From: an uncultured Chloroflexus sp.
GTDB taxonomy: Bacteria > Chloroflexota > Chloroflexia > Chloroflexales > Chloroflexaceae
DNA length: 64,000 nt
NCBI RefSeq assembly: GCF_937951745.1
Contig: NZ_CALFBQ010000047.1
Coordinates: 33,759-97,758, forward strand
Reading direction: 5' to 3'
The notes under the pieces were generated by a model. It saw nothing but the letters and a program-made list of their open reading frames with translations, was not told where the DNA came from and did no database searches. How positions within the stretch are numbered: position 1 is the stretch's first letter; each line of letters begins with the position of its first letter. This document shows, piece after piece, positions 10,431 to 20,152 of this stretch. The position numbers and the translations under genes were made by a program.

Positions 10431-12470
10431 ATGACCGTCAAGGCGCCACGTTCTCAATCGCGTCGCGCAGCGGCGGCAGTCGCTCCTGATCTGGCAGCAG
10501 TAGGTGAAGGGCGGCGCCGGGTTATTATCGAGGCGGTTGAACCGGCAATCGATGGTGGCCGGTATCCGGTTAAGCGGATTGTGGGTGATGTACTGACGGT
10601 GCGGTGCGATCTGTTTGCCGACGGTCATGACGAGTTGGCAGCGGTGGTGCGCCACCGTCCGGTCGGGGCCGAGGCGTGGCACGAAGCGCCGTTGCGCCCG
10701 CTGGTCAACGATCGTTGGGAGGGCCAATTTACCCTCAATAGCATTGGCCGCCACGAGTTTCAGATTGTGGCGTGGATCGATCGCTTTGCGACGTGGGTGC
10801 ATCAGCTTGAGAAGCGGCTAGCTGCCGGCCAAGATGTGCGGGTTGATTTGCAAATCGGGGCGGCACTCGTCGGCGAAGCGGCGCACCATGCCAGCGGCGC
10901 CGATTCGGCGGTGTTGCACGTGGCTGAGGCGGCGCTGATTGCCGGTGATGTCGATACCGCTTTTGCCAGCGAGATCCATTCATTAATGGCCGTCCATTTA
11001 CCACGCCGCTTTGCCACTGAATCCGAAGTGTATCCAGTGACGGTCGAGCGTGAGCGGGCGCGGTTTTCAGCGTGGTACGAGTTGTTCCCCCGTTCGACTG
11101 CCGATGAGCCGGGCCGTCATGGTACCTTTCGTGATGTGATCAAGCGCCTGCCCTACGTGGCCGAATTGGGCTTTGATGTGCTCTATCTGCCGCCGATCCA
11201 TCCGATCGGCTACACCTTCCGCAAAGGCCGAAACAACAGCCTCACCGCCGGCCCCAGCGATCCGGGCAGCCCGTGGGCGATCGGCAATGCCGACGGCGGC
11301 CATATGAGCGTCCATCCCGAATTGGGCACGCTCGAGGATTTTCGAGCGCTGGTAGCGGCAGCGCGTACCTACGGCATCGAGGTAGCGCTCGACATCGCCT
11401 TCCAGTGTTCGCCAGATCATCCGTATGTACGCGAGCATCCGCAGTGGTTCCGCGCTCGCCCTGATGGCACCATTCAGTACGCTGAGAATCCGCCCAAGAA
11501 GTACCAAGATATCTATCCGTTTGATTTTGAGTCGGATGACTGGCAGGGGTTGTGGCAAGAGCTACGCCGGATCTTTGCCTTCTGGATCGAGCAGGGAGTA
11601 CGTATCTTCCGGGTCGATAATCCGCACACCAAGAATTTGCGCTTCTGGGAGTGGTGCCTCAGCTCGCTCAAGGCCGAGCATCCCGACCTGATCTTTCTCT
11701 CAGAGGCGTTTACGCGGCCAAAGGTAATGTACCATCTGGCCAAGATCGGCTTTACTCAGAGCTATACCTACTACACGTGGCGCACGACCAAGCACGAGAT
11801 TACCCAGTATCTGCTGGAATTGACCACACCGCCGGTGAGCGATCTCTTTATCCCTAACTTCTGGCCAAACACGCCCGACATTCTGACCCCGCAGTTCTAT
11901 GCCGGCCAGCGTTCCGTCTTTCTGACGCGGGCGGCGATGGCGGCAACGCTGACGGCGAGTTGGGGGATGTACGGCCCGGCCTACGAGTTGATGGAGCATA
12001 TTCCGGTGCCGGGGCGCGAAGAGTATATCGACAACGAGAAGTACGAGATCAAGCGGTGGCACCTCGATGCGCCGCATAGTCTACGCGGCTTTATTGCTCA
12101 ACTCAACCGGATTCGCCGTGAGCATCCCGCGTTGCACCGCAACGATACGCTGCGCTTCCACCGGGTTGACATTGACTTCCATGAGCACGAGTGGTTGTTG
12201 GCCTATAGCAAAACTTCACCCGATGGCCAAGATATTATTCTAGTGGTGGTCAACCTCGATCCCGAACGTATCCAGCGCGGTTGGGTGCAGGTGCCGGTGG
12301 CAGAGTGGGGCCTCAATAGTGTGTACCAAGCCCACGACTTATTGACCGATGCTCGCTATACGTGGTCGGGCGAATTTAACTATGTCGAACTCAGCCCGCA
12401 AGCGCCAGTGCATATCTTCTGCATTCGCCGCTTGCGCCGCGATGAGCGCGGGTTTGAGTATTTCGCCTAA
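10431..12470 (+). CDS. glgE: GlgE alpha-1,4-glucan:maltose-1-phosphate maltosyltransferase
   Basis: Transfers maltosyl units from maltose-1-phosphate to the non-reducing end of alpha-1,4-glucans. It is a GH13 subfamily 3 enzyme of 679 residues, the expected length. Diagnostic segments include LPPIHPIGYTFRKGRNN, the GlgE-specific ENPPKKYQDIYPFDFES, the nucleophile in FRVDNPHTKN (about D396), and the acid/base in FLSEAF (about E425). An N-terminal beta-sandwich domain precedes the barrel. The ATG at 10431 is chosen because AGGAGG stands just upstream; a longer frame to 10362 lacks a ribosome site. It is first in a co-directional cluster with TreS-maltokinase, which supplies its substrate. Confidence 0.95.
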   Translation: MTVKAPRSQSRRAAAAVAPDLAAVGEGRRRVIIEAVEPAIDGGRYPVKRIVGDVLTVRCDLFADGHDELAAVVRHRPVGAEAWHEAPLRPLVNDRWEGQFTLNSIGRHEFQIVAWIDRFATWVHQLEKRLAAGQDVRVDLQIGAALVGEAAHHASGADSAVLHVAEAALIAGDVDTAFASEIHSLMAVHLPRRFATESEVYPVTVERERARFSAWYELFPRSTADEPGRHGTFRDVIKRLPYVAELGFDVLYLPPIHPIGYTFRKGRNNSLTAGPSDPGSPWAIGNADGGHMSVHPELGTLEDFRALVAAARTYGIEVALDIAFQCSPDHPYVREHPQWFRARPDGTIQYAENPPKKYQDIYPFDFESDDWQGLWQELRRIFAFWIEQGVRIFRVDNPHTKNLRFWEWCLSSLKAEHPDLIFLSEAFTRPKVMYHLAKIGFTQSYTYYTWRTTKHEITQYLLELTTPPVSDLFIPNFWPNTPDILTPQFYAGQRSVFLTRAAMAATLTASWGMYGPAYELMEHIPVPGREEYIDNEKYEIKRWHLDAPHSLRGFIAQLNRIRREHPALHRNDTLRFHRVDIDFHEHEWLLAYSKTSPDGQDIILVVVNLDPERIQRGWVQVPVAEWGLNSVYQAHDLLTDARYTWSGEFNYVELSPQAPVHIFCIRRLRRDERGFEYFA

Positions 12471-12545
12471 CAGCACGCGCAACGCTGCGCCGATACGACG
12501 ATGTTGGATGAGGGGAGTAAGCTAAACGAACGATGAGGACGCATC

Positions 12546-15500
12546 ATGAGCCGTACCCGCCCAGCCAAGGCGCCGACGATTCTGGCCGATGATCCGCTCT
12601 GGTATAAAGATGCGGTGATCTACGAGCTGCATGTCCGTGCCTTTTGCGACAGCAACGGCGATGGAATTGGCGATTTTCCCGGCCTGACCGGTAAGCTCGA
12701 TTATTTGCAGGATCTGGGGGTGACGGCGATCTGGCTACTTCCGTTCTATCCTTCGCCACTGCGTGATGATGGCTACGACATCGCTGACTATACCAACATC
12801 CACCCTAACTACGGCACTCTCGCCGACTTCAAAGTCTTTATTCGCGAGGCCCACCGTCGTGGCCTGCGCGTGATTACCGAGCTGGTCTGTAACCACACCT
12901 CTGATCAACATCCGTGGTTTCAGCGCGCCCGCCGCGCCAAGCCCGGCTCCTCGGCACGTAATTTTTATGTGTGGTCGGATACGCCCGACCGCTACAAAGA
13001 CGCGCGGATTATCTTCAAAGATTTCGAGACCAGCAATTGGACATGGGACCCGGTGGCGCAGGCGTATTACTGGCACCGTTTCTACAGCCACCAGCCTGAC
13101 CTCAACTTTGAGAATCCGGCGGTGCAACGGGCCATGTTCAAGGCGATGGAGTTCTGGCTCGATCTCGGCGTCGATGGTATGCGGCTCGACGCTATCCCCT
13201 ATCTCTATGAGGCTGAGGGTACTAATTGCGAGAATTTGCCGGAAACGCACGCCTTCCTCAAGCGGCTACGCCGGCACATGGATGAGAAGTACCATGGGCG
13301 GATGTTTCTGGCCGAGGCGAATCAGTGGCCGGAAGACGCGGTCGCCTATTTCGGTGATGGCGATGAGTGCCACATGGCTTTCCAATTCCCGGTCATGCCG
13401 CGGCTCTTTATGTCGGTGCATCTTGAGGATCGCTATCCTATCATTGACATTATGCGGCAGACGCCGCCGATTCCCGATACTTGCCAGTGGGCGATCTTCT
13501 TGCGCAACCACGATGAGTTGACCCTCGAAATGGTGACCGATGAAGAGCGCGATTATATGTACCGGGTCTACGCCCGTGATCCGCAGGCGCGCATCAATCT
13601 TGGCATTCGCCGCCGGCTGGCCCCGCTACTCGGCAATCACCGGCGCAAAATTGAGCTGATGAACGGCCTGCTCTTTTCGTTGCCGGGCACGCCGGTGCTG
13701 TATTACGGCGACGAGATCGGCATGGGCGATAACATCTACCTTGGCGATCGCAACGGGGTGCGCACGCCGATGCAGTGGAGCGGCGACCGCAATGCCGGTT
13801 TTTCCCGCGCCAACCCGCAGCAACTCTACCTGCCGGTGATTACCGATCCCGAATATCACTACGAGACGGTCAATGTCGAAACGCAGAGCGCCAACCAGCA
13901 CTCGCTACTCTGGTGGATGAAGCGACTGATCGCACTGCGCAAGCGATATGCGGCGTTTGGTCGCGGCACGCTTGAGTTTCTCTACCCCGAAAACCGCAAG
14001 GTACTCTGTTTCTTGCGCAAGACCGAAGACCAAATCCTGCTCGCGGTCTTCAATTTGTCGCGGTTTGTGCAAGGCGTCGAACTCGACCTCTCGCCGTACC
14101 GCAGCCTGATGCCGGTGGAGCTGTTTGGGCAAGTCGAGTTTCCGCCGATTGGTGACCAACCCTATTTCCTCACCCTTGGCCCGCATAGCTTCTACTGGTT
14201 TACGCTGGTGCCGCAGCGTGTCGAGGGGGTGCGGTTGGCAGCGCCGCAACCTGAAACCGAGCTGGCGCAGATACCGGTTGACGCGATCGAGTGGGATGCC
14301 ATCTTTTACGACGGTCGCCAAGAGCGGCTAGAACGGGTCTTGCCCGTTTATTTGCGCAACCGGCGCTGGTTTGGCGCCAAGACGCGCAAGATTAAGCAGG
14401 TCAGCATCAACGAATTTGTTCGGCTCGATTATGCCGGCGGCCCGGCCTATCTCACGCTGCTGAATGTGCAGTATGTTGAGGGCAGCCCTGAAATGTATCT
14501 GCTACCGATGGCCTATGCCGAAGGTGAGCGGGCCGATCAGATAGTGGCCGATCAGCGCCATTTGGCGATTGCCCGCCTGAAGGTGGGGCGACGGCCTGAA
14601 GCGGGGGTGCTGTACGATCCGATCGGCGAGCGGCGCTTTCCGGCGGCGCTCCTCGAACTGACGATAGGTCGCCGGCGCTTGCGCGGCGAGGCTGGCGGCG
14701 AGCTGGTGGGAGGTACGACTCGCGCTTTGCGGAAGTTGCTGAGCGGCAGTGATGGCCTTGAACCGAGCCTGATGCGCGGCGAGCAGAGCAATTCGTCAAT
14801 CAATTTCGGCGCCCGGCTGATCATGAAGCTGTTCCGCAAGATCGAGCCGGGCCGCAACCCCGATCTTGAACTAGGCCGCTATTTGACCGAAGAGGCTGGG
14901 TTTGCCCACACGCCGCCAGTGGCCGGCTACATCGAATACTTGCGCGGCAAAGACGAGCCGCTAACGCTGGCGATTGTGCAGGGTTATGTGCAAAACGAGG
15001 GTGACGCCTTCGATTACGCGCTCGATGTGGTGCGGCGCTATTACGATACGGTGCTCACCCGGCCCGATTTGACCCCGCCGGTGGTGAAGGGGAGCGTAGC
15101 CGAGCTGTTGGCAGCTGCTGCACAACCGCTGGCGCCGTTAGCCGAAGAGCTGATCGGCGGCTACCTTGAAGCAGCACGCTTGCTTGGCCAGCGCACCGCC
15201 GAGATGCATCAGGCGTTGGCAAAAGGGAGCGGGCCGGCTATGGCGCCAGAACCCTTCTCAACCCTCTACCAACGCTCGATCTATCAGAGCATCCGCAGCC
15301 TGATCGGGCGCACCCTGCAAGACCTGCGCAAGCAGTTGCCATCCTTGCCGGCGACAGTGCGCCCCGCCGCCGAACGCGTCGCGCAAAGTGAAGACGCCTT
15401 GCTAGCCCGGCTACATCGCATTACCAGCGATAAAATCGAGACCGTGCGCATCCGCATTCACGGCGATTATCATCTTGAGCAGGTGCTCTTTACCGGCAAA

Positions 15501-15908
15501 GATTATGTAATTATCGACTTCGAGGGTGAACCGCTGCGCCCGATCAGCGAGCGGCGGATTAAGCGGTCGCCGCTGCGCGATGTGGCCGGCATGCTGCGCT
15601 CGTACCAGTACGCCGCGTATGCTGTTCTCTTTGCGCGTGATGGGGCGGCCAGCAGCGCTGATGAGTTCGAGCGGCTGCAACATTGGGCCGATTTCTGGAG
15701 CTTCTGGGTTTGCGCTGCGTTCCTGCACGGCTACCTCGCTACAGCGGGTCACGAACCGTTTGTGCCCGCCAATCGCGCCGATTTGGAAGCGTTGCTTGAG
15801 ACCTTTGTGGTCGAAAAAGCGATCTACGAACTGGCGTATGAAATGAATAATCGCCCGGATTGGTTGCCCATTCCGATCAACGGGATCTTGCGCCAGCTTG
15901 AGCAGTAG
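12546..15908 (+). CDS. treS: Trehalose synthase (TreS) fused to maltokinase
   Basis: A 1120-residue bifunctional enzyme. TreS isomerises trehalose and maltose; the C-terminal maltokinase (Mak/Pep2) phosphorylates maltose to maltose-1-phosphate for GlgE. The GH13 part covers about residues 17-550, beginning [18 protein letters not shown], with nucleophile in [12 protein letters not shown] (about D215), acid/base in [11 protein letters not shown] (about E257) and FLRNHDE (about D323). The kinase part starts near 585 with [14 protein letters not shown] and has the phosphotransfer motif [10 protein letters not shown] near 972 and the metal motif IDFEGEP near 990. Such fusions are known in several phyla. 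Start ATG at 12546 has GAGGA upstream; the gap to glgE is 75 bp. Confidence 0.95.
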   Translation: MSRTRPAKAPTILADDPLWYKDAVIYELHVRAFCDSNGDGIGDFPGLTGKLDYLQDLGVTAIWLLPFYPSPLRDDGYDIADYTNIHPNYGTLADFKVFIREAHRRGLRVITELVCNHTSDQHPWFQRARRAKPGSSARNFYVWSDTPDRYKDARIIFKDFETSNWTWDPVAQAYYWHRFYSHQPDLNFENPAVQRAMFKAMEFWLDLGVDGMRLDAIPYLYEAEGTNCENLPETHAFLKRLRRHMDEKYHGRMFLAEANQWPEDAVAYFGDGDECHMAFQFPVMPRLFMSVHLEDRYPIIDIMRQTPPIPDTCQWAIFLRNHDELTLEMVTDEERDYMYRVYARDPQARINLGIRRRLAPLLGNHRRKIELMNGLLFSLPGTPVLYYGDEIGMGDNIYLGDRNGVRTPMQWSGDRNAGFSRANPQQLYLPVITDPEYHYETVNVETQSANQHSLLWWMKRLIALRKRYAAFGRGTLEFLYPENRKVLCFLRKTEDQILLAVFNLSRFVQGVELDLSPYRSLMPVELFGQVEFPPIGDQPYFLTLGPHSFYWFTLVPQRVEGVRLAAPQPETELAQIPVDAIEWDAIFYDGRQERLERVLPVYLRNRRWFGAKTRKIKQVSINEFVRLDYAGGPAYLTLLNVQYVEGSPEMYLLPMAYAEGERADQIVADQRHLAIARLKVGRRPEAGVLYDPIGERRFPAALLELTIGRRRLRGEAGGELVGGTTRALRKLLSGSDGLEPSLMRGEQSNSSINFGARLIMKLFRKIEPGRNPDLELGRYLTEEAGFAHTPPVAGYIEYLRGKDEPLTLAIVQGYVQNEGDAFDYALDVVRRYYDTVLTRPDLTPPVVKGSVAELLAAAAQPLAPLAEELIGGYLEAARLLGQRTAEMHQALAKGSGPAMAPEPFSTLYQRSIYQSIRSLIGRTLQDLRKQLPSLPATVRPAAERVAQSEDALLARLHRITSDKIETVRIRIHGDYHLEQVLFTGKDYVIIDFEGEPLRPISERRIKRSPLRDVAGMLRSYQYAAYAVLFARDGAASSADEFERLQHWADFWSFWVCAAFLHGYLATAGHEPFVPANRADLEALLETFVVEKAIYELAYEMNNRPDWLPIPINGILRQLEQ

Positions 15909-15945
15909 CAGTGTACCGCAGAGAATACCGAGTGCGCAGCACGTT

Positions 15946-16060
15946 TGTCATTGCGAGGGCGTACAGCAGCCGAAGCAATCTCCCGCTTCAGCAGAATACA
16001 TGCCTGAGCGGGCGACTTCCGCCCTCGCGCGGAATTGCTGCGCCTCCGCGCCCTCGACGC
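15946..16060. repeat. Second MITE-like GTCATTGCGAG repeat, between treS and glgB
   Basis: The gap before glgB holds a copy related to the 7286 element: TGTCATTGCGAG at 15946-15957, GAAGCAATCTCCC near 15974-15986, and GGAATTGCTGCG with CCGCGCCCTCG toward 16060, forming a degenerate inverted pair. It separates treS from glgB and could form an RNA hairpin within the transcript. Confidence 0.55.
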
Positions 16061-16147
16061 ACGCTGCGGGAAAACCAAAAGCTGCATTACAATAGCCTAC
16101 GAGTTGCGCGTGAGCGCAGCCATCAATACCCACAAGAGGAACCACCC

Positions 16148-18184
16148 ATGAGCGATACTGAAAAACCGCGCCGTACCCGTCGCAAGAAAGAAACGCCGGT
16201 TGAAGAAGCGACTGCGCCGATGATTGCGCCGCATACCGCTACACCCGCCGCAGTGGCCGAAGAGCCGTCGGCGGCGACCAAAGCGATGATGGCTAGCATC
16301 CTCAGTGAAGATGATATTTATCTCTTCAATCAAGGCACCCATTACCGCCTGTACAATAAATTCGGTGCCCAACCGGTAACGATCGAAGGCGTTTCCGGTA
16401 CGTACTTTGCAGTCTGGGCGCCCAACGCCGAATATGTGGCTGTAATCGGCGATTGGAATAACTGGGACGCTGGGGCCAACCCGTTGCGCCAGCGCGGCTT
16501 TTCCGGCGTGTGGGAAGGGTTCATCCCCCACGTCGGCAAAGGAATGCGCTATAAGTTCCACATCGCCTCGCGCTACTATGGCTACCGTGAAGACAAGACC
16601 GATCCCTTCGGTAGCTACTTTGAAGTCGCACCGCAGACGGCGGCAATTGTCTGGGATCGCGACTATACATGGTCGGATCAGCAATGGATGGCCGAGCGCG
16701 GCCAGCGCCATCGGCTCGACGTACCAATCTCGATCTATGAAGTGCATCTTGGGTCGTGGCGACGTAAGCTCGAAGAGGATAACCGCCCGCTCAATTACCG
16801 TGAGCTTGCGCACGAGCTGGCCGAGCACGTCAAGGAGTGCGGCTTTACCCACATCGAGTTGTTACCGGTAACTGAACACCCCTTTTACGGCTCGTGGGGT
16901 TACCAGTCAACCGGGATGTTTGCGCCGACGAGCCGTTACGGTACGCCGCAAGATTTTATGTACTTTGTTGATTACCTGCACCAGAACGGGATCGGTGTGA
17001 TTCTCGACTGGGTGCCGAGTCACTTCCCCACCGACGGCCATGGTCTGGCCTACTTCGACGGCACCCATCTCTACGAACATGCTGACCCGCGCAAGGGCTA
17101 TCACCCTGATTGGGGGAGCTATATCTACAACTACGGGCGCAATGAGGTGCGCAGCTTCCTGATCAGCTCAGCCCTCTGCTGGCTTGATAAGTTTCATATT
17201 GACGGCCTGCGGGTTGACGCGGTGGCGAGCATGCTCTACCTCGACTACTCGCGCCGGCCCGGTGAGTGGATTCCTAACGAGTACGGCGGCAATGAGAACC
17301 TTGAAGCGATTAGCTTCCTGCGCGAATTGAATACCCAAATCTACAAGTACTATCCCGACGTACAGACGATCGCCGAAGAGAGCACGGCATGGCCAATGGT
17401 CTCGCGTCCGGTCTACGTCGGCGGGTTAGGCTTTGGCTTTAAGTGGGATATGGGGTGGATGCACGATACGCTGCAATACTTCCGCCGCGACCCGATCTAT
17501 CGCCGTTTCCACCACAACGAGCTGACCTTCCGCGGCCTCTATATGTTCACCGAAAACTACGTGCTGCCGCTCTCGCACGATGAGGTGGTGCATGGCAAGG
17601 GGTCGCTACTCGATAAAATGGCGGGTGATGTGTGGCAGAAGTTTGCTAATCTGCGCCTGCTCTACAGCTACATGTTCGCCCAACCCGGCAAGAAGCTGCT
17701 CTTTATGGGCGGCGAGTTCGGCCAGTGGCGCGAATGGTCGCATGACACCAGCCTTGACTGGCACCTGTTGATGTTCCCTTCGCATCAAGGGGTGCTGCGC
17801 ACGATCAGCGATCTCAACCGGCTCTACCGCAGCGAGCCGGCGCTACACGAGTTCGACTGCGATCCGAAGGGGTTTGAGTGGGTGGATGCCAATGATGCCG
17901 ACGCCAGCGTTTACAGTTTCTTGCGCAAGAGCCGGCATGGTGAAACGATTCTGGTGGTACTGAATGCGACGCCGGTGGTGCGCGAGGATTATCGAGTCGG
18001 CGTGCCGGCGGGCGGCTGGTGGCGCGAGTTGTTTAACAGCGACTCTGAGTACTATTGGGGCAGCGGGCAAGGCAATGCCGGCGGGGTAATAATGGCCGAA
18101 GAGACGCCATCGCATGGCCGGCCATATTCGTTACGGCTGCGCCTGCCGCCATTGGGGGCGCTGTTCTTTAAACATAATGGATAA
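16148..18184 (+). CDS. glgB: 1,4-alpha-glucan branching enzyme
   Basis: Introduces alpha-1,6 branches into the glucan made by GlgE. The 678-residue protein carries a Lys/Arg-rich, Pro/Ala-rich leader of about 55 residues, a CBM48 domain (about 80-170, with [20 protein letters not shown]) and a GH13 barrel. Catalytic segments are [15 protein letters not shown] (nucleophile about D357), TIAEEST (acid/base about E410) and [15 protein letters not shown] (about D478). The ATG at 16148 is preferred: AAGAGGA stands upstream, and the longer frame back to 15911 only translates a dispersed repeat. Third gene of the cluster. Confidence 0.96.
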   Translation: MSDTEKPRRTRRKKETPVEEATAPMIAPHTATPAAVAEEPSAATKAMMASILSEDDIYLFNQGTHYRLYNKFGAQPVTIEGVSGTYFAVWAPNAEYVAVIGDWNNWDAGANPLRQRGFSGVWEGFIPHVGKGMRYKFHIASRYYGYREDKTDPFGSYFEVAPQTAAIVWDRDYTWSDQQWMAERGQRHRLDVPISIYEVHLGSWRRKLEEDNRPLNYRELAHELAEHVKECGFTHIELLPVTEHPFYGSWGYQSTGMFAPTSRYGTPQDFMYFVDYLHQNGIGVILDWVPSHFPTDGHGLAYFDGTHLYEHADPRKGYHPDWGSYIYNYGRNEVRSFLISSALCWLDKFHIDGLRVDAVASMLYLDYSRRPGEWIPNEYGGNENLEAISFLRELNTQIYKYYPDVQTIAEESTAWPMVSRPVYVGGLGFGFKWDMGWMHDTLQYFRRDPIYRRFHHNELTFRGLYMFTENYVLPLSHDEVVHGKGSLLDKMAGDVWQKFANLRLLYSYMFAQPGKKLLFMGGEFGQWREWSHDTSLDWHLLMFPSHQGVLRTISDLNRLYRSEPALHEFDCDPKGFEWVDANDADASVYSFLRKSRHGETILVVLNATPVVREDYRVGVPAGGWWRELFNSDSEYYWGSGQGNAGGVIMAEETPSHGRPYSLRLRLPPLGALFFKHNG

Positions 18185-18190
18185 ATGAGA

Positions 18191-18262
18191 GGGGGCGGGT
18201 TTTCAAACCGCCCCACCGGCTCGCACATTGTGGCAACACAGGGCGAGTTTTCAACCCGCCCT
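18191..18262. repeat. Two short GGGCGGGTTTT-type palindromes between glgB and treZ
   Basis: Two hairpin-forming sequences lie in the gap: GGGGCGG/CCGCCCC at 18192-18198 and 18208-18214, and AGGGCG/CGCCCT at 18240-18245 and 18257-18262. They share their core with the perfect palindrome after asnS (36679-36707), so they look like one dispersed family that may act as partial terminators or RNA-processing sites. Confidence 0.55.
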
Positions 18263-18286
18263 ACGAATTCGAACCGTGGAATCTCT

Positions 18287-20062
18287 ATGTTTGATTTACC
18301 CCTGCCCGGCGCGGTCTACCGGGCCGATGGTACAACCGCGTTCACACTATGGGCGCCAACGGCGACAACTGTTGAGCTGATCGTGCTCGATGCGCAGCCG
18401 CATGCGGTGGCGATGCAGCCGATCGGCTACGGTTGTTGGCATGTGATCACGGCAGCACCTCCCGGCACGCGCTACCGCTACCGGATCGACGGAGCGCGCG
18501 AGCGGCCCGATCCGGCGTCGCGCTGCCAACCCGACGGTGTGCATGGCCCGTCGGCGGTGGTGGATCATCGCTTTGACTGGAGCGATACGACGTGGCGCGG
18601 AGTTCCGCTCGCCGATCTGGTGATCTACGAGCTGCACGTAGGCACCTTCACGCCGGAAGGCACCTTCGAGGCGATTATTCCCCACCTACCCATGCTGCGC
18701 GATCTCGGCATCACCGCGATCGAGCTGATGCCAGTGGCTCACTTCCCCGGTGCGCGCAACTGGGGCTACGATGGCGTCTACCTCTATGCGCCGCATACCA
18801 CCTACGGCGGCGTAACGGGCCTCAAGCGACTGGTTGATGCCGCCCATGCTCACGGCATGGCTGTGCTGCTCGATGTGGTCTATAACCATTTTGGTCCCGA
18901 AGGCAACTATTTATGGGACATCGCGCCGCCGGCGTTTACCGATCGTTACCGCACACCGTGGGGGGCGGCGATCAACTATGACGGGGCCGAGAGTGATCTG
19001 GTGCGCTGGTTGATCATCGAAAATGCACTTGAGTGGCTGCGCGAGTACCACATTGACGGCTTGCGCCTCGATGCAACCCATGCTATTTTTGATATATCGC
19101 CCTACCACGTGCTCGAAGAGCTAGCCGATCGGGTACGGGCGCAAGCGTTGCGATTGGGCCGTCCGGCCTACCTCTTCGCCGAGCATCCACTCAATGATCC
19201 GCGCTTTGCCCGCCCTAAAGAGCTGGGTGGATATGGCTTGACTGGTATCTGGTCAGACGATTTCCACCACGCGCTGCACACCCTGCTCACCGGCGAGCAA
19301 CAAGGGTACTACGAGGGCTTTGGCAGCATCGAGCAGATGGCGACAGCAATTGAGCGGAGTTTCGTCTTTGCTGGCGAATATTCACCCCATGCGCGCCGCC
19401 GGTTTGGTCGTAATCCGTCGGATTTGACCGTCGAGCAGTTTGTGGTCTTTGCCCAAAACCATGATCAAGTCGGCAATCGCGCGGTTGGTGATCGGCTCGG
19501 CGCGACGCTCAGCGAGGCGCAGATGCGCTTGGCGGCGGCGACGGTACTGCTCAGCCCGTATACGCCGTTGATCTTTATGGGGGAAGAGTACAACGAACCA
19601 GCGCCGTTCCAATATTTTACCGATCATAGTGATCCGGCGTTGATCACCGGCGTGCGCGAGGGGCGCAAACGCGAATTTGCCTACTTCCTCCATCCCGGCC
19701 AAGCTGTGCCCGATCCGCAAGACCCAGCAACGTTCATGCGCTCAAAGCTGAATCATAGTTTGCGTGCGGTAGGGCGGCACGCGGCGCATCAAGCTTTCTA
19801 CCGCGAACTGTTACGCATCCGGCGCGAACTGCCGGGGTTGCGGCAGCGCCCACGCACCCGTGTGCAAGGGCAGGTGATTATCGTCGAGTGGCCGGGCATC
19901 CGGTTACTGCTCAATTTCGGCCTCGATCCGGCGCAGATCGATCTACCGGCGCAAGCGTGGCAGATTCGGCTCGATAGCGCCGATCCGCCGGCAGCGAATC
20001 TAAAACGGGCCAGCGTCGTGTGCGCTGGCCACAGCGCGGTGCTGTTGGTAGCAACCGCCTAG
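18287..20062 (+). CDS. treZ: Malto-oligosyltrehalose trehalohydrolase
   Basis: Releases trehalose from the maltooligosyl trehalose made by TreY. It is a GH13 enzyme of 591 residues, usual for TreZ. An N-terminal CBM48-like domain (TTAFTLWAPTATTVELIVLD) precedes the barrel. Catalytic segments are HIDGLRLDATHAI (nucleophile about D262), LFAEHPLND (about E299) and QNHDQVGNRA (about D393); the QNHDQVGNRA sequence is characteristic of TreZ. The ATG at 18287 matches the family start, whereas the extended frame translates palindromic spacer. TreZ and TreY are separated here by a GH57 gene. Confidence 0.94.
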   Translation: MFDLPLPGAVYRADGTTAFTLWAPTATTVELIVLDAQPHAVAMQPIGYGCWHVITAAPPGTRYRYRIDGARERPDPASRCQPDGVHGPSAVVDHRFDWSDTTWRGVPLADLVIYELHVGTFTPEGTFEAIIPHLPMLRDLGITAIELMPVAHFPGARNWGYDGVYLYAPHTTYGGVTGLKRLVDAAHAHGMAVLLDVVYNHFGPEGNYLWDIAPPAFTDRYRTPWGAAINYDGAESDLVRWLIIENALEWLREYHIDGLRLDATHAIFDISPYHVLEELADRVRAQALRLGRPAYLFAEHPLNDPRFARPKELGGYGLTGIWSDDFHHALHTLLTGEQQGYYEGFGSIEQMATAIERSFVFAGEYSPHARRRFGRNPSDLTVEQFVVFAQNHDQVGNRAVGDRLGATLSEAQMRLAAATVLLSPYTPLIFMGEEYNEPAPFQYFTDHSDPALITGVREGRKREFAYFLHPGQAVPDPQDPATFMRSKLNHSLRAVGRHAAHQAFYRELLRIRRELPGLRQRPRTRVQGQVIIVEWPGIRLLLNFGLDPAQIDLPAQAWQIRLDSADPPAANLKRASVVCAGHSAVLLVATA

Positions 20063-20074
20063 AAGTAATACAGG

Positions 20075-20117
20075 GGCGCAAAGGTGTAAACAATCTGTAG
20101 CAGAGCGTCTTTGCGCC
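20075..20117 (+). promoter_or_regulatory. Intercistronic stem-loop between treZ and the GH57 gene
   Basis: GGCGCAAAG at 20075-20083 pairs with CTTTGCGCC at 20109-20117, giving a 9-bp stem with a 25-nt loop. No T-run follows, so it is more likely a processing or stabilising element than a full terminator. Confidence 0.4.
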
Positions 20118-20152
20118 AACGCAAACGAAGCTGAAACAACGGAGTACCTCCT